In this document: piece by piece, positions 44,333 through 52,637 of the stretch | How the letters are laid out: every line of letters starts with the position of its first letter | Numbering within the stretch: the first letter of the stretch is position 1 | Position numbers and translations under genes: made by a program | NCBI RefSeq assembly: GCF_028446585.1 | Contig: NZ_JAPFQL010000001.1 | Location: 62,001 to 126,000, forward strand | Direction: 5' to 3' | Origin: Intrasporangium calvum | GTDB taxonomy: Bacteria > Actinomycetota > Actinomycetes > Actinomycetales > Dermatophilaceae | DNA length: 64,000 nucleotides | The notes under the pieces: model-generated | The model's input: only the letters and a program-made list of their open reading frames with translations | The model's database searches: none | Told to the model about the DNA's origin: nothing

Positions 44333-45049
44333 ATGACGAAGGTCTCCCGCCCGCCCGGCCCGGTCCGCGAGCAAGGCGCTGCCCCGGACGGCCGGTCCGT
44401 GCGGTGGGAGCGCCACCGGGAGGAGCGGCGGGCGAGCCTCGTGGACGCGACGATCCGAGCGATCCGCCGGCACGGAGCAACCGTCGGCATGGACGACATC
44501 GCCGCCGAGGCCGGAACGAGCAAGACCGTCATCTACCGGCACTTCGAGGACCGCGCCGGTCTCTACCGCGCCGTGGCCCAGCGCGTCGAGGCGCGTGTCG
44601 TCGGGGGCATCGCCCGGGCTCTCGAGCAGTCCACCGGCGTGGGCAAGGACCCCCGCGAGCTCATCTCCTCGACCGTGAACGCCTATCTCGAGCTCGTGGA
44701 GTCCGACTCCGAGCTCTACCGCTTCGTCGTGAACCGGCCGATCGTCGACCGTCCCCTCACCGACGACCCGGTCGGCGAGCTCGTCAGCCACGTGACGGAC
44801 CAGCTGACCCACCTGCTCGAGGGCCGGCTGGGCGGGTCGGACGGGAGGCCCTTCGACCCCGCGACGACCCGGGTGTGGGCGGTGGCCCTCGTCGGCTCGG
44901 TGCAGGCGGTCGGGGACGACTGGCTGGCGGCACCGGCCCGTCCCGGCCGGCCGACCCGAGGCGAACTCGTCCAGTCGCTCACCGACCTCGCCTGGTCCGG
45001 GCTGGCCCCCAGCCTCTCCGACCGAGAGTCTCGCTCAACAGCCCGGTGA
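44333..45049 (+). CDS. TetR-family transcriptional regulator
   Basis: 238 residues. DNA-binding domain about 30-80: ASLVDATIRAIRRHGATVGMDDIAAEAGTSKTVIYRHFEDRAGLYRAVAQRV. The C-terminal ligand domain is helical. ATG 44333 is used; a TTG three codons upstream is possible. Divergent from fadA2, so probably a repressor of the fatty-acid unit responding to an acyl ligand. The 103-base gap contains imperfect inverted AAC...GTT sequences (about 44284-44325) that could be its operator. Confidence 0.92.
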   Translation: MTKVSRPPGPVREQGAAPDGRSVRWERHREERRASLVDATIRAIRRHGATVGMDDIAAEAGTSKTVIYRHFEDRAGLYRAVAQRVEARVVGGIARALEQSTGVGKDPRELISSTVNAYLELVESDSELYRFVVNRPIVDRPLTDDPVGELVSHVTDQLTHLLEGRLGGSDGRPFDPATTRVWAVALVGSVQAVGDDWLAAPARPGRPTRGELVQSLTDLAWSGLAPSLSDRESRSTAR

Positions 45050-45057
45050 ACGGCCGG

Positions 45058-45573
45058 TCAGAGGCGCACGTAGCGTCCCCGGCGATGCAAGAGCGGGTCC
45101 GGCTCCTCCCCCACCTCCGCGTGCTCGACGACGCCCTCGACGAGGACCGACCAGCCGACGTCCCGGCGCGACGCGGTGTCGACCCGCACACCGAGCCACG
45201 ACGCTGCGGAAGCCAGTCGTGGCCCCCACTCCGTCTGTTGCCACGCGTCCATCCGGAACGGGCCACCGGGAGCCGGGAACTGGCCGGCGAACACCTCGGC
45301 GAGATCGCGGTGCCGCCAGGAGAGCAGGCTCACGACGGCCGTCGAGGTCTCCTCCAGCTGCTCGAGGAGGTCAGCGTCGGGATGCACCAGCACGAGGGTG
45401 CGGGCCGGGTCACCCGCGGCCACGAGGAACGACGTCACTGTCAGCCCGGCCCGGTCCCGCCCGGTCCCTGACGTCCACAACGACACCGTGCCGCCGATGC
45501 GGCCGCGGAAGCGCCGCACGGGATCCCGCTCCGCCTCGCCCTCCTCGAAGGGGTGGCTCGAGTGGATCGTCAC
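45058..45573 (-). CDS. Flavin reductase-like FMN-binding protein
   Basis: 171 residues from GTG 45571-45573, overlapping the stop of the preceding MOSC-like gene. The pattern VTSFLVAAGDPARTLVLVHPDADLLEQLEETSTAVVSLLSWRH and later WLGVRVDTASRRDVGWSVLVEGVVEHAEV fits the flavin reductase/NADH:FMN oxidoreductase split-barrel fold. Substrate not identifiable. Ends convergently 8 bases after the TetR gene stop. Confidence 0.78.
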   Translation of the reverse strand: MTIHSSHPFEEGEAERDPVRRFRGRIGGTVSLWTSGTGRDRAGLTVTSFLVAAGDPARTLVLVHPDADLLEQLEETSTAVVSLLSWRHRDLAEVFAGQFPAPGGPFRMDAWQQTEWGPRLASAASWLGVRVDTASRRDVGWSVLVEGVVEHAEVGEEPDPLLHRRGRYVRL

Positions 45574-45920
45574 TCGCGCTCCGCCGCGAGCAGGAGGTCG
45601 TCGACGGCCACCTCGCCGGGCTCCACCACCTCGGCGTAGACGCCGGGGCAGTGCGAGGGCCGCTTGGAGATGGTCAGCGTGCAGTCGCCGAGCCGGATCA
45701 CCGACCCGACGAGCGAGAAGAGCGCCTCGGTCTCGATGTCGAGCACGATGTTGGCCTTGGGGTGGGTGCCGACGTACTCCTCCGCCGAGACGATGTGCAC
45801 CGCGTGCTTCTTGGACCGGTTGCCCTTGGGGCCCGTCGGCGTCATGTCGACGGACTCGAGCTCCTGCGCCGGCTCGTCGGAGTCTGGATAGATGAAGAGA
45901 CTGCTCACCTTTGCCGGCAT
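45570..45920 (-). CDS. Small MOSC-like protein
   Basis: 116 residues from MPAKVSSLFIYPDS. LGDCTLTISKRPSHCPGVYAEVVEPGEVAVDDLL and NIVLDIETEALFSLVGSVIRLG resemble the core of MOSC domains (sulphur carrier, molybdenum-cofactor related), including a conserved Cys in SHCPGVYA. Co-transcribed with the flavin reductase-like gene through a 4-base overlap. The assignment is tentative. Confidence 0.6.
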   Translation of the reverse strand: MPAKVSSLFIYPDSDEPAQELESVDMTPTGPKGNRSKKHAVHIVSAEEYVGTHPKANIVLDIETEALFSLVGSVIRLGDCTLTISKRPSHCPGVYAEVVEPGEVAVDDLLLAAERE

Positions 45921-45968
45921 GCCCACGTCCCACCTTTCCGCCGCCACCGCGGAGGCGCGCCAGCGCGC

Positions 45969-46000
45969 GGGACTCAGCTGAGCGGCATACGCCATGTCCC
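45969..46000. repeat. Dispersed element copy 10 (minus orientation)
   Basis: AGCGGCATAC at 45981-45990, with GGGAC (45969-45973) able to pair with GTCCC (45996-46000). Located in the leader of the MOSC-like gene. Confidence 0.6.
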
Positions 46001-46100
46001 TGATCGGGGAATCGCTCCTGCCGGGAGTCTATGTCCGATGCGGCCCGGACCGGCTGATTCAACGGGTCGGCCCAGAGCCGGACCCGGACGAAACTGAGGG

Positions 46101-46174
46101 TGGACGTGAAGGGACTCGAACCCCTGACCTCTCGCGTGTGAAGCGAGCGCTCTAACCAGCTGAGCTACACGTCC
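46101..46174 (-). tRNA. tRNA-Val (CAC)
   Basis: 74-base cloverleaf. Acceptor arms GGACGTG/CACGTCC, anticodon stem CTCGC/GCGAG with loop TTCACAC giving anticodon CAC, and T-arm with GGTTCGAGTCC. 3' CCA is not encoded. Confidence 0.95.
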
Positions 46175-46215
46175 TGGTGGTGCGGGAAAACAATAGCGGG
46201 TGGGCGTCTCCGGCC

Positions 46216-46746
46216 CTAATCGAGCCCGGGCAGGCGCGCGAGCTGCTGTGCGGCCCAGTCCGGGGTCCATCCCGGGATGCCGAAGAGGGCGAAGGTGAGC
46301 CACAGGAGCGCCCAGACGAGCAGCAGGGTGGCGAAACCGATGGCCCAGCGAAGCCACACCGGCTGGGCCATGACCCACCGGTTCCAGAGGTGGACGTAAC
46401 GCTTGACGAAGTCGAGCCAGCGCTGCGCGAACTCGAACTCGCTCGCCAGGATGACGAGACCGAGGATGACCACGGCCCACCCCGGCCCGGGGGCCGGCAC
46501 CATGACGAGCCCCGCCACCGTGACGACCCCGCCGACCACGCCCACCGCGCTCCGCCAGGCCAGGTGAGTCGCGGGGTGCCGGCGAAGCCTAGCCCGCCAC
46601 GCCCACCGGTCCTCGTGCGCGTCCAGGCTGACGTTGGGATCCGAGTAGTCGATGCCCGTCGCGGCCGACTCATCTGCAGCCGCCTCGCCGGTCTGGACGG
46701 CGACGATCGTCTCGATGGCCTCGGCGCTCTTCGCTGCCTCGGTCAT
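46216..46746 (-). CDS. PGPGW-motif transmembrane protein
   Basis: 176 residues. Acidic N-terminus, three to four membrane helices, and the motif MVPAPGPGWAVVILGLVILASEFEFAQ typical of the TIGR02611/PGPGW family of actinobacterial membrane proteins of unknown function. The start overlaps the pabC stop by 4 bases. Just after a tRNA-Val gene. Confidence 0.85.
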   Translation of the reverse strand: MTEAAKSAEAIETIVAVQTGEAAADESAATGIDYSDPNVSLDAHEDRWAWRARLRRHPATHLAWRSAVGVVGGVVTVAGLVMVPAPGPGWAVVILGLVILASEFEFAQRWLDFVKRYVHLWNRWVMAQPVWLRWAIGFATLLLVWALLWLTFALFGIPGWTPDWAAQQLARLPGLD

Positions 46747-47588
46747 GGGTCCAGGTCCTGCTCCGTCCGGGACCGGAACAGGTCACGCAGCCGGGTGGCG
46801 ACGGGCCCGACGGGCAGCTCGCGCCCGTCGACCGCGTGGACGGGCAGGACGTCCTTGGTCGAGCTGGTGATGAAGACCTCGTCGGCGGTGTCGAGCACGT
46901 CGAGCGGCAGCGGCGTCTCACGGATCGCGACACCCGCGTCGGCCGCCCACTCGAGGACGAGCTCGCGGGTGATGCCGGCCAGCAGCCCGGAGTCGGCCGG
47001 CGGCGTCAGCACCTGGCCGTCCACGACGACGAAGACGTTGCTGCCCGTGCACTCGCACAGGTCGCCGCGCGTGTTGCCGAAGACGGCCTCGATCGCGCCG
47101 GCCTCCTTGGCCCGGGCCAGCGCGACGACGTTCTCGGCGTAGGAGGTCGTCTTGAGGCCGGCGATGGCCGAGCGCTCGTTGCGCGTCCACGGCACGACGG
47201 TGAGCTTGCCCGAGGCCGGTGGGCGCGGCTGCGCCCCCGCCAGGACGATGTAGGTGAGGTCGGTGTCGCCGCGGTCGGACCCGAGGGGGCCCACACCGCC
47301 GGTCACGCTGTAGCGCAGCCGGCCGAAGTCGATCGGGTCACCCTCGAGGACCGCGTCGATGCCCTTGGCGACGAAGGCGAGGTCGACCGGCGGGAAGCCG
47401 AGCCCGGCGGCTGAGCGCTGCAGCCGCGCATGGTGCCGGGAGAGCGCGAACGGACGGCCCCGGTCGATCTTGGCGGTCTCGAAGATGCCGTCGCCGACGG
47501 TGACGGCATGGTCGAGCGCCGAGATGGAGGGCCCGCTGGGGTCGACGAGGTCGCCGTTCACCCAGACGCGCGGGAGGCTGCCGGTCAT
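46743..47588 (-). CDS. pabC: Aminodeoxychorismate lyase (class IV aminotransferase fold)
   Basis: Converts 4-amino-4-deoxychorismate to p-aminobenzoate and pyruvate for folate. 281 residues with VWVNGDLVDPSGPSISALDHAVTVGDGIFET, the PLP Lys in GLKTTSYAENVVALARAKEAGA, and ECTGSNVFVVVDG. The class IV family also includes branched-chain aminotransferases, but the gene is 4 bases after pabB, which favours PabC. Confidence 0.9.
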   Translation of the reverse strand: MTGSLPRVWVNGDLVDPSGPSISALDHAVTVGDGIFETAKIDRGRPFALSRHHARLQRSAAGLGFPPVDLAFVAKGIDAVLEGDPIDFGRLRYSVTGGVGPLGSDRGDTDLTYIVLAGAQPRPPASGKLTVVPWTRNERSAIAGLKTTSYAENVVALARAKEAGAIEAVFGNTRGDLCECTGSNVFVVVDGQVLTPPADSGLLAGITRELVLEWAADAGVAIRETPLPLDVLDTADEVFITSSTKDVLPVHAVDGRELPVGPVATRLRDLFRSRTEQDLDP

Positions 47589-47592
47589 GCCG

Positions 47593-48618
47593 TCATGGTG
47601 TCACAGTGCCGGCCGCCAGGCCGACCAGCCGGGCTGCCTTGAGCTCGGTCTCGCGCCACTCCCCCTCCGGGTCCGAGTGCCAGGTGATCCCCGCGCCGGT
47701 CCCGAAGCGCAGCCAGCGCCGACCCGCGGCGTCCCGCTCTGCCCAGAAGGTCCGGATGCCGACGGCGAGCTCGGCCTCGCCCGCGTCCGCGTCGACCCAG
47801 CCGATCGCACCGCAGTACGGCCCGCGGGGGGCCGTCTCGAGGTCGGCGATGGCCCTCAGGGCGCTGGACTTCGGAGCGCCGGACACCGACCCCGGCGGGT
47901 ACGTCGCGCCGAAGATGTCGCCCCAGGTGACGCCACGGCGCAGGCGCCCGCTGACGGTCGACACGAGATGGACGAGGCCGGGGTGCGCCTCGATCGCGCA
48001 CAGCTCGTCCACGGCCACCGTGCCCGGCTCGCACACCGGCGACAGGTCGTTGCGCATGAGGTCGACGATCATGACGTTCTCGGCGTGGTCCTTCGGCAGC
48101 ATCTGAGCGGCTGTCGGCGCGGTGCCCTTGATCGGCTTGGTCACGAGCCGCCCGGCCCGCCGGGCCAGAAACAGCTCCGGTGAGGCGCTGGCCACGTCGA
48201 TCCCCGCCTCGGCGCATCGGATCCGGGCCGCGTGCGGGGCGGGGTTGCCCGCGCGGAGCAGGTCGTCGAGCCCGTCGAGGTCGGCCCGCTCGGCCAGGTC
48301 GTGGCTGAGGATGCGGCACACGTTCACCTGATAGACGGTGCCGGCGGCGATCCGCCGTCGCACCTCCTCCACCGCCTGGACGTATGCCGCTGAGCTGAGG
48401 GACGTCTGCCAGTGACGATCCAGCGGAGCCCAGTCCACCACTCGCGGGGCGGGCTCGCCGCGACGCACGTCCGCGAAGCGGACCGCAGTGACCTCGCCCT
48501 CGAAGGTGGCGAGGACCGCCCAGAAACCCGCCCGCGAGATGGCCTCGAGGGCGTCCTCACCCCGGCGGACGTCGACCACCTCACGCGCGTGGCGGTCCGG
48601 GAAGCGAGCGTGGTCCAC
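47593..48618 (-). CDS. pabB: Aminodeoxychorismate synthase component I
   Basis: Converts chorismate and ammonia to aminodeoxychorismate. 341 residues from GTG 48616-48618. Chorismate-binding motifs: GTVYQVNVCRILS, PIKGTAPTAAQ, DHAENVMIVDLMRNDLSPVC, and PPGSVSGAPKSSALR. It lacks a fused glutaminase, so a separate PabA is expected elsewhere. A GTATGCCGCT core (48382-48391) lies in the region coding SSAAYVQAVEE. Confidence 0.92.
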   Translation of the reverse strand: MDHARFPDRHAREVVDVRRGEDALEAISRAGFWAVLATFEGEVTAVRFADVRRGEPAPRVVDWAPLDRHWQTSLSSAAYVQAVEEVRRRIAAGTVYQVNVCRILSHDLAERADLDGLDDLLRAGNPAPHAARIRCAEAGIDVASASPELFLARRAGRLVTKPIKGTAPTAAQMLPKDHAENVMIVDLMRNDLSPVCEPGTVAVDELCAIEAHPGLVHLVSTVSGRLRRGVTWGDIFGATYPPGSVSGAPKSSALRAIADLETAPRGPYCGAIGWVDADAGEAELAVGIRTFWAERDAAGRRWLRFGTGAGITWHSDPEGEWRETELKAARLVGLAAGTVTP

Positions 48619-48643
48619 CCGCAGATCCTAGGCCTGCGGGAGC

Positions 48644-48676
48644 CTCAGGCAGCCAGGGAGTCTCAGGCAGCCAGGG
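48644..48676. repeat. 15-base direct repeat at the gpx stop
   Basis: CTCAGGCAGCCAGGG occurs at 48644-48658 and again at 48662-48676. The second copy contains the gpx stop codon and last codons, so the gene end has been duplicated in tandem (18-base period). Confidence 0.85.
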
Positions 48677-49145
48677 CCTTCTCGATGTCGCCGACCAGCG
48701 TGGCCGGCTCGGCCTGCGGGGCATAGCGACCGATCACGTGGCCGTCCCTGCCGACGAGGAACTTGGTGAAGTTCCACTTGATGCGATCTCCCAGGAGGCC
48801 GCCCTTCTCCGCCTTGAGCCACTCCCACACCGGGTGGGTGTCGGCGCCGTTGACGTCGACCTTGGCCATCATCGGGAAGGTGACGCCGTAGTTCTTCTGG
48901 CAGAAGGCGCCGATCTCGTCGTCCGTGCCGGGGTCCTGCTCACCGAACTGGTTGCACGGGAACCCGACCACCGTCAGGCCGCGGTCCCGATAGGTCTCCC
49001 AGAGCTCCTGGAGCCCGGCAAACTGCGGCGTGAAGCCGCACTCGCTCGCCGTGTTGACCACGAGCACCACCTGCCCGGCGAAGTCGGACAGCGGCTGCTC
49101 GACGCCGTCGATGGTCGTTGCGGTGAAGTCGCCGAGAACGGCCAT
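48663..49145 (-). CDS. Glutathione peroxidase-type thiol peroxidase
   Basis: 160 residues. Cys replaces Sec at the active site in VNTASECGFTPQF (about residue 36); the tetrad partners are in FPCNQFGEQ (second Cys and Gln) and KWNFTKFLVGRDG (Trp and Asn). Actinobacterial members use thioredoxin rather than glutathione. ATG 49143-49145 with an AGGAG-like site. Detoxifies lipid and hydrogen peroxides. Confidence 0.93.
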   Translation of the reverse strand: MAVLGDFTATTIDGVEQPLSDFAGQVVLVVNTASECGFTPQFAGLQELWETYRDRGLTVVGFPCNQFGEQDPGTDDEIGAFCQKNYGVTFPMMAKVDVNGADTHPVWEWLKAEKGGLLGDRIKWNFTKFLVGRDGHVIGRYAPQAEPATLVGDIEKALAA

Positions 49146-49200
49146 GGATGCTCCTTGGGTGCGAAGGTCGGGGGCTGCTGGGGAAGCCTGCACGAGAAGC

Positions 49201-49221
49201 AAGCCCAGCGGCATACGGCTT
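49201..49221. repeat. Dispersed element copy 12 (minus orientation)
   Basis: AAGCC (49201-49205) pairs with GGCTT (49217-49221) around CAGCGGCATAC, the exact reverse complement of the 11-base loop seen at 38468 and 58098. It touches the stop codon of the LigD-type polymerase gene. Confidence 0.75.
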
Positions 49222-50191
49222 ATTCCTCGGGCTCCGGAGGGGTGTCCCTGCCCGCCTTCTCGTCTCGCTCCGCCCACTCGAGCAGCGGCGCGATGTCGAA
49301 GACGGCGTCGTCGATGCCGGCGTGGAGGTCACCGAGCCGCGCGAACCGCTCGGGCATCGTGGCGATGGTGAAGTCGTCGGGGAGCGCGTCGTCGATCTCG
49401 TCCCAGCCGAGCGGCGCGGACACCGTCCCGCGGCTGTTGCCCCGGACGCTGTAGGCCGCGGCGATCGTGTGGTCCCGGGCGTTCTGGTTGTAGTCGACGA
49501 ACAGGTCGTCCGGCGCCCGGTCCCGGCGCCACCAGGCCGTGGTCACATCGTCGGGCAACCGGCGCTCGACCTCACGCGCAAAGGCCAGAGCCGCGCGCCG
49601 AACGTCCTGGAAGCCGTGCGTCGGCTCGATCCGCACGTAGATGTGCAGGCCCCGCCCCCCGGACGTCTTGGGCCAGCCGACCGCCCCCAGCTCGTCGAGG
49701 ATCTCGTGAGCCGTGTGCGCAGCCCGCCGCACCTGGTCATAGCCACACTCGGGCATCGGGTCGAGGTCGATGCGCCACTCGTCCGGCTTCTCCGTGTCGG
49801 CGCGGCGGGAGTTCCACGGGTGGAACTCGACCGTCGACATCTGCACGGCCCAGATGACGTCTGCGAGTCGCTGGACGCACAGCTCGTCCGCGTGCAGGCC
49901 GTAGCGCGGGAAGTGCAGCCGCACGGTCTCGACCCACGGCGGCGCACCGGCCGGCAACCGCTTCTGGTGCACCTTGTCCCCGTCCACCCCCTTGGGGAAC
50001 CGGTGCAGCATGCACGGCCGGTCGCGCAGGGCGTTGACGATGCCCGGGCCGACCGAGAGGTAGTAGTGGGCCAGGTCCAGCTTCGTCTCGCCGCGCTCCG
50101 AGAAGTAGACCCGGTCCGGGTTGGTGACCCGGACGTCGTAGCCCTCGACGTCGAGGACGACGGCGGGGGTCTTCTTCGACGCGGCGGCCAT
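49220..50191 (-). CDS. LigD-type polymerase/primase domain protein
   Basis: Stand-alone archaeo-eukaryotic primase-type polymerase as in bacterial end joining (similar to mycobacterial PolD proteins). 323 residues with VRVTNPDRVYFSERGETKLDLAHYYL, HQKRLPAGAPPWVET, catalytic DxD in EWRIDLDPMPECG, SGGRGLHIYVRI and VDYNQNARDHTIAAAYSVRGN. No ligase or nuclease domain is fused. ATG 50189-50191 has AAGGTG upstream; ATG 50221 is weaker. Confidence 0.92.
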   Translation of the reverse strand: MAAASKKTPAVVLDVEGYDVRVTNPDRVYFSERGETKLDLAHYYLSVGPGIVNALRDRPCMLHRFPKGVDGDKVHQKRLPAGAPPWVETVRLHFPRYGLHADELCVQRLADVIWAVQMSTVEFHPWNSRRADTEKPDEWRIDLDPMPECGYDQVRRAAHTAHEILDELGAVGWPKTSGGRGLHIYVRIEPTHGFQDVRRAALAFAREVERRLPDDVTTAWWRRDRAPDDLFVDYNQNARDHTIAAAYSVRGNSRGTVSAPLGWDEIDDALPDDFTIATMPERFARLGDLHAGIDDAVFDIAPLLEWAERDEKAGRDTPPEPEE

Positions 50192-50339
50192 GATCGACAC
50201 CTTATTCGGGACCGTGGACATTTCGGGCTGCCGATCCGGGGCGGACGTCGTACTGTCGTGACACCACTCCCTCTATCACACCAGCCCAGCAGAACTGACC
50301 CAGACACGAAGAACCACCACCCTGCAGGAGCTCTCCACC

Positions 50340-50906
50340 ATGAAGTCCCTCCACCGCGTGATCCCCGCGTTCGTGGCCGTCCTCGTCGCCGCGCTGCTCA
50401 CGGCGATCCTCCCCACCACGGCGAGCGCCGCGTCCGCTGCGACGCCGGCGCGCACGCCGGTCGCTCGGCCCGCAACCCAGCCGGCCGGCCAGCCGGCCCA
50501 GCCGGCAGCCGCGCCGGTCGAGGCGACCGCGGACAGCGCCAGCGTCAACTGCTCCAACGTCCGCGAGCTCGGCACGAGCAAGGTCGTGCGGGACAAGGGC
50601 ATGAGCGCCTTCACCGTCCGGCAGTACATCGGCTGGTGCTGGGACTCCAGCGGCTCGGCCTGGATGAACTTCGCGTCCGTCTACGTGTGGGCGCAATATC
50701 ACAACCTGGGCTTCGGCTACCGCCCGCAGGCGGGCATCGTCGTCGGCGGCAGCACCGACACCCGCGGCTACACCGTCGGCGACAACCGGCAGCGGCTGAC
50801 CTACTCGACGCCCGTCCGCACGACCCAGTCCTGCACGCAGGGCTGGGGCAAGCTCCTCCGTGGCGGCTCGGAGAGCGACCAGGGACTCACCTCGCTGGTG
50901 TGCTGA
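50340..50906 (+). CDS. Secreted four-cysteine protein, paralogue 2
   Basis: 188 residues with a signal peptide (about 1-31, ending ASAAS) and a Pro/Ala-rich linker (about 35-62). The mature core aligns with the protein at 37858: [41 protein letters not shown], four Cys in SVNCSNV, GWCWDS, QSCTQGWGK and SLVC, and DNRQRLTYSTPVRT. Function unknown. A terminator hairpin follows 17 bases after the stop. Confidence 0.82.
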   Translation: MKSLHRVIPAFVAVLVAALLTAILPTTASAASAATPARTPVARPATQPAGQPAQPAAAPVEATADSASVNCSNVRELGTSKVVRDKGMSAFTVRQYIGWCWDSSGSAWMNFASVYVWAQYHNLGFGYRPQAGIVVGGSTDTRGYTVGDNRQRLTYSTPVRTTQSCTQGWGKLLRGGSESDQGLTSLVC

Positions 50907-50923
50907 GCGGGCCGGCACACGAC

Positions 50924-50955
50924 GAAGGCCCCCGACCATGAGGTCGGGGGCCTTC
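50924..50955 (+). terminator. Intrinsic terminator of the secreted protein gene
   Basis: A 14-base perfect stem (50924-50937 with 50942-50955) with loop ATGA, rich in G and C, 17 bases after the stop at 50906. It also faces the end of the tRNA cluster on the other strand. Confidence 0.88.
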
Positions 50956-50958
50956 TCG

Positions 50959-51034
50959 TGGAGCGGACGACCGGGCTCGAACCGGCGACCTCAACCTTGG
51001 CAAGGTTGCGCTCTACCAACTGAGCTACGTCCGC
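50959..51034 (-). tRNA. tRNA-Gly (GCC), copy with encoded CCA
   Basis: Acceptor GCGGACG/CGTCCGC, anticodon stem CAACC/GGTTG with loop TTGCCAA (anticodon GCC), T-arm GGTTCGAGCCC. The discriminator T is at 50962 and CCA at 50959-50961 is encoded. Confidence 0.95.
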
Positions 51035-51094
51035 GGGTGCACCGAGAGGAACGGCGCTCGGCCCGCTCTCGCGGTCCGAACGCCGTGTCCCAGG

Positions 51095-51169
51095 TGGTGG
51101 GCGATACTGGGTTTGAACCAGTGACCTCTTCCGTGTCAAGGAAGCGCGCTACCACTGCGCCAATCGCCC
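51095..51169 (-). tRNA. tRNA-Val (GAC)
   Basis: Acceptor GGGCGAT/ATCGCCC, anticodon stem CTTCC/GGAAG with loop TTGACAC (anticodon GAC), T-arm with GGTTCAAACCC. CCA is encoded at 51095-51097. Confidence 0.95.
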
Positions 51170-51184
51170 TTGGGTGTTGCACCG

Positions 51185-51255
51185 AGGTGGAGACGGGATT
51201 TGAACCCGTGTACGCGGCTTTGCAGGCCGCTGCCTCGCCTCTCGGCCACTCCACC
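51185..51255 (-). tRNA. tRNA-Cys (GCA)
   Basis: Acceptor GGTGGAG/CTCCACC, anticodon stem GCGGC/GCCGC with loop CTGCAAA (anticodon GCA), T-arm GGGTTCAAATCCC. CCA is not encoded. Confidence 0.95.
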
Positions 51256-51283
51256 AATGAAGGCAAGTTGCCTTTTGCCTCCG

Positions 51284-51356
51284 AGCGGACGACCGGGCTC
51301 GAACCGGCGACCTCAACCTTGGCAAGGTTGCGCTCTACCAACTGAGCTACGTCCGC
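51284..51356 (-). tRNA. tRNA-Gly (GCC), second copy without CCA
   Basis: Same 73-base sequence as the copy at 50962-51034, but followed by CGG instead of CCA. The four tRNAs of this cluster are in one direction and probably processed from one transcript; a short AAGGCA hairpin lies between this gene and tRNA-Cys. Confidence 0.95.
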
Positions 51357-51435
51357 GGGAACACCAGCGGTGTAACTTCCCCGCTGCGTGCTTGGTAGAC
51401 AGTAGCGGATCGCTCGGGCAGATACAAAACCGCCC

Positions 51436-52539
51436 TCAGCCCTTCGGCTCACCGCCCTGACGGGGCCGTGCGACCCCCTCGGAGAGCTCACGGTCGATGG
51501 CCTCGGCGAGGTGCGAACGCTCGCGCTTGGTGAACTGCTGGTCCCGGCTGCGGCGGTCCCCGGCAATCGGGTCGACCTGCGCCGGAGGGCGTGCTGCGAG
51601 ACGGCGCGAAAAGAGGCCCCCAGCCCAGTTGGCCAGCTTCGTCCCTGCCCCGTCGCGCAGCTCGACCGGCCAGAGCACGCGGGTGGCGGCGTTGAGCCCG
51701 GCGCCGATGAGGATGGCGATGGCGAGGACGTAGAGCCAGATGAGGAGCACGATCGGGGTGCTGAGCGGCCCGTAGATCGACGAGCCGCCGAGCGATGCCT
51801 CGAGGGCGCTGCGCACGACGAGGGAGGCCAGCAGCCAGATCGCCAAAGCCAGCAGCGACCCCGGCACGTTGCGCCACCAGGACGCCCGGCGCGGCGTGGC
51901 GATGTGGAACAGCGTCGTCAACAGGGCAAGCGACAGCACCAGCACGAGGGGCCAGTAGGCGAGGGTGAGGACCTTGAGCCGCTCGGGCAGCCAGCCCTCG
52001 ATGATGGCCGGCCCGAGGAGGACGAGCGGGAGCAGGACGACCGCGACGACGATGCCGAGCGTGTAGAGCCCGAAGGTGAGGAAGCGCTGGCGCAGGATGC
52101 CACGGCCGTCGCCCTGGCCGTACATGATCGAGATCGTGTCGACGAAGACGTTGAGGGCGCGGGACCCGGACCACAACGCGAAGAGGAAGCCGACCGAGAT
52201 GAGATCGGGGCGTCCGTCCTGCAGGACGTCGCGGACGGTCGGCAGGAGCAGCTCCTCGATGCTGGCCTGGGTGAGGAAACCGGAGGCGTAGTCGGTGACG
52301 ACCTCGAGCAGCTGTTGGACGACGTCCGGGCCGAGGATGTTGCCGAGGTAGCCGACCCCGCCGAAGAGGCCCAGGACGAACGGCGGGAGGGAGAGGAGGA
52401 GGAAGAAGCCGCCCTCCGCGGCGAGGCCGGTCACGCGGTAGCTCAGGCAGACGCGGATGGTCTCGAGGGTCAGCCTGGCGAGCGGCACCGCCCCCGGGAT
52501 CCGCTCGAGGGTGCGCCGAACCAACGCCTTGACCGTCAT
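51436..52539 (-). CDS. YihY/BrkB-family membrane protein
   Basis: 367 residues, six membrane helices. N-terminal TGLAAEGGFFLLLSLPPFVLGLFGGVGYLG and later LWSGSRALNVFVDTISIMYG and IYGPLSTPIVLLIWLYVLAIAILIGAGLNAA are characteristic of the YihY/virulence factor BrkB family (once misannotated as RNase BN). Function uncertain. ATG 52537-52539; the C-terminal 60 residues are charged and cytoplasmic. Confidence 0.9.
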   Translation of the reverse strand: MTVKALVRRTLERIPGAVPLARLTLETIRVCLSYRVTGLAAEGGFFLLLSLPPFVLGLFGGVGYLGNILGPDVVQQLLEVVTDYASGFLTQASIEELLLPTVRDVLQDGRPDLISVGFLFALWSGSRALNVFVDTISIMYGQGDGRGILRQRFLTFGLYTLGIVVAVVLLPLVLLGPAIIEGWLPERLKVLTLAYWPLVLVLSLALLTTLFHIATPRRASWWRNVPGSLLALAIWLLASLVVRSALEASLGGSSIYGPLSTPIVLLIWLYVLAIAILIGAGLNAATRVLWPVELRDGAGTKLANWAGGLFSRRLAARPPAQVDPIAGDRRSRDQQFTKRERSHLAEAIDRELSEGVARPRQGGEPKG

Positions 52540-52637
52540 CGCCCCCGAGGCTAGCCGCCCGATGGGGGCTGGCCGGGGTGACGCGCGCGACACGGGCCCG
52601 CAGCCGTGGCGCCCGGGAGCGGACCTAGTCTGCTGGG

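Noticed and set aside
50985-51005. tRNA with anticodon GGC (Ala) read from the plus strand loop
   Set aside because: The gene is on the minus strand, where the loop is TTGCCAA and the anticodon GCC, so Gly.
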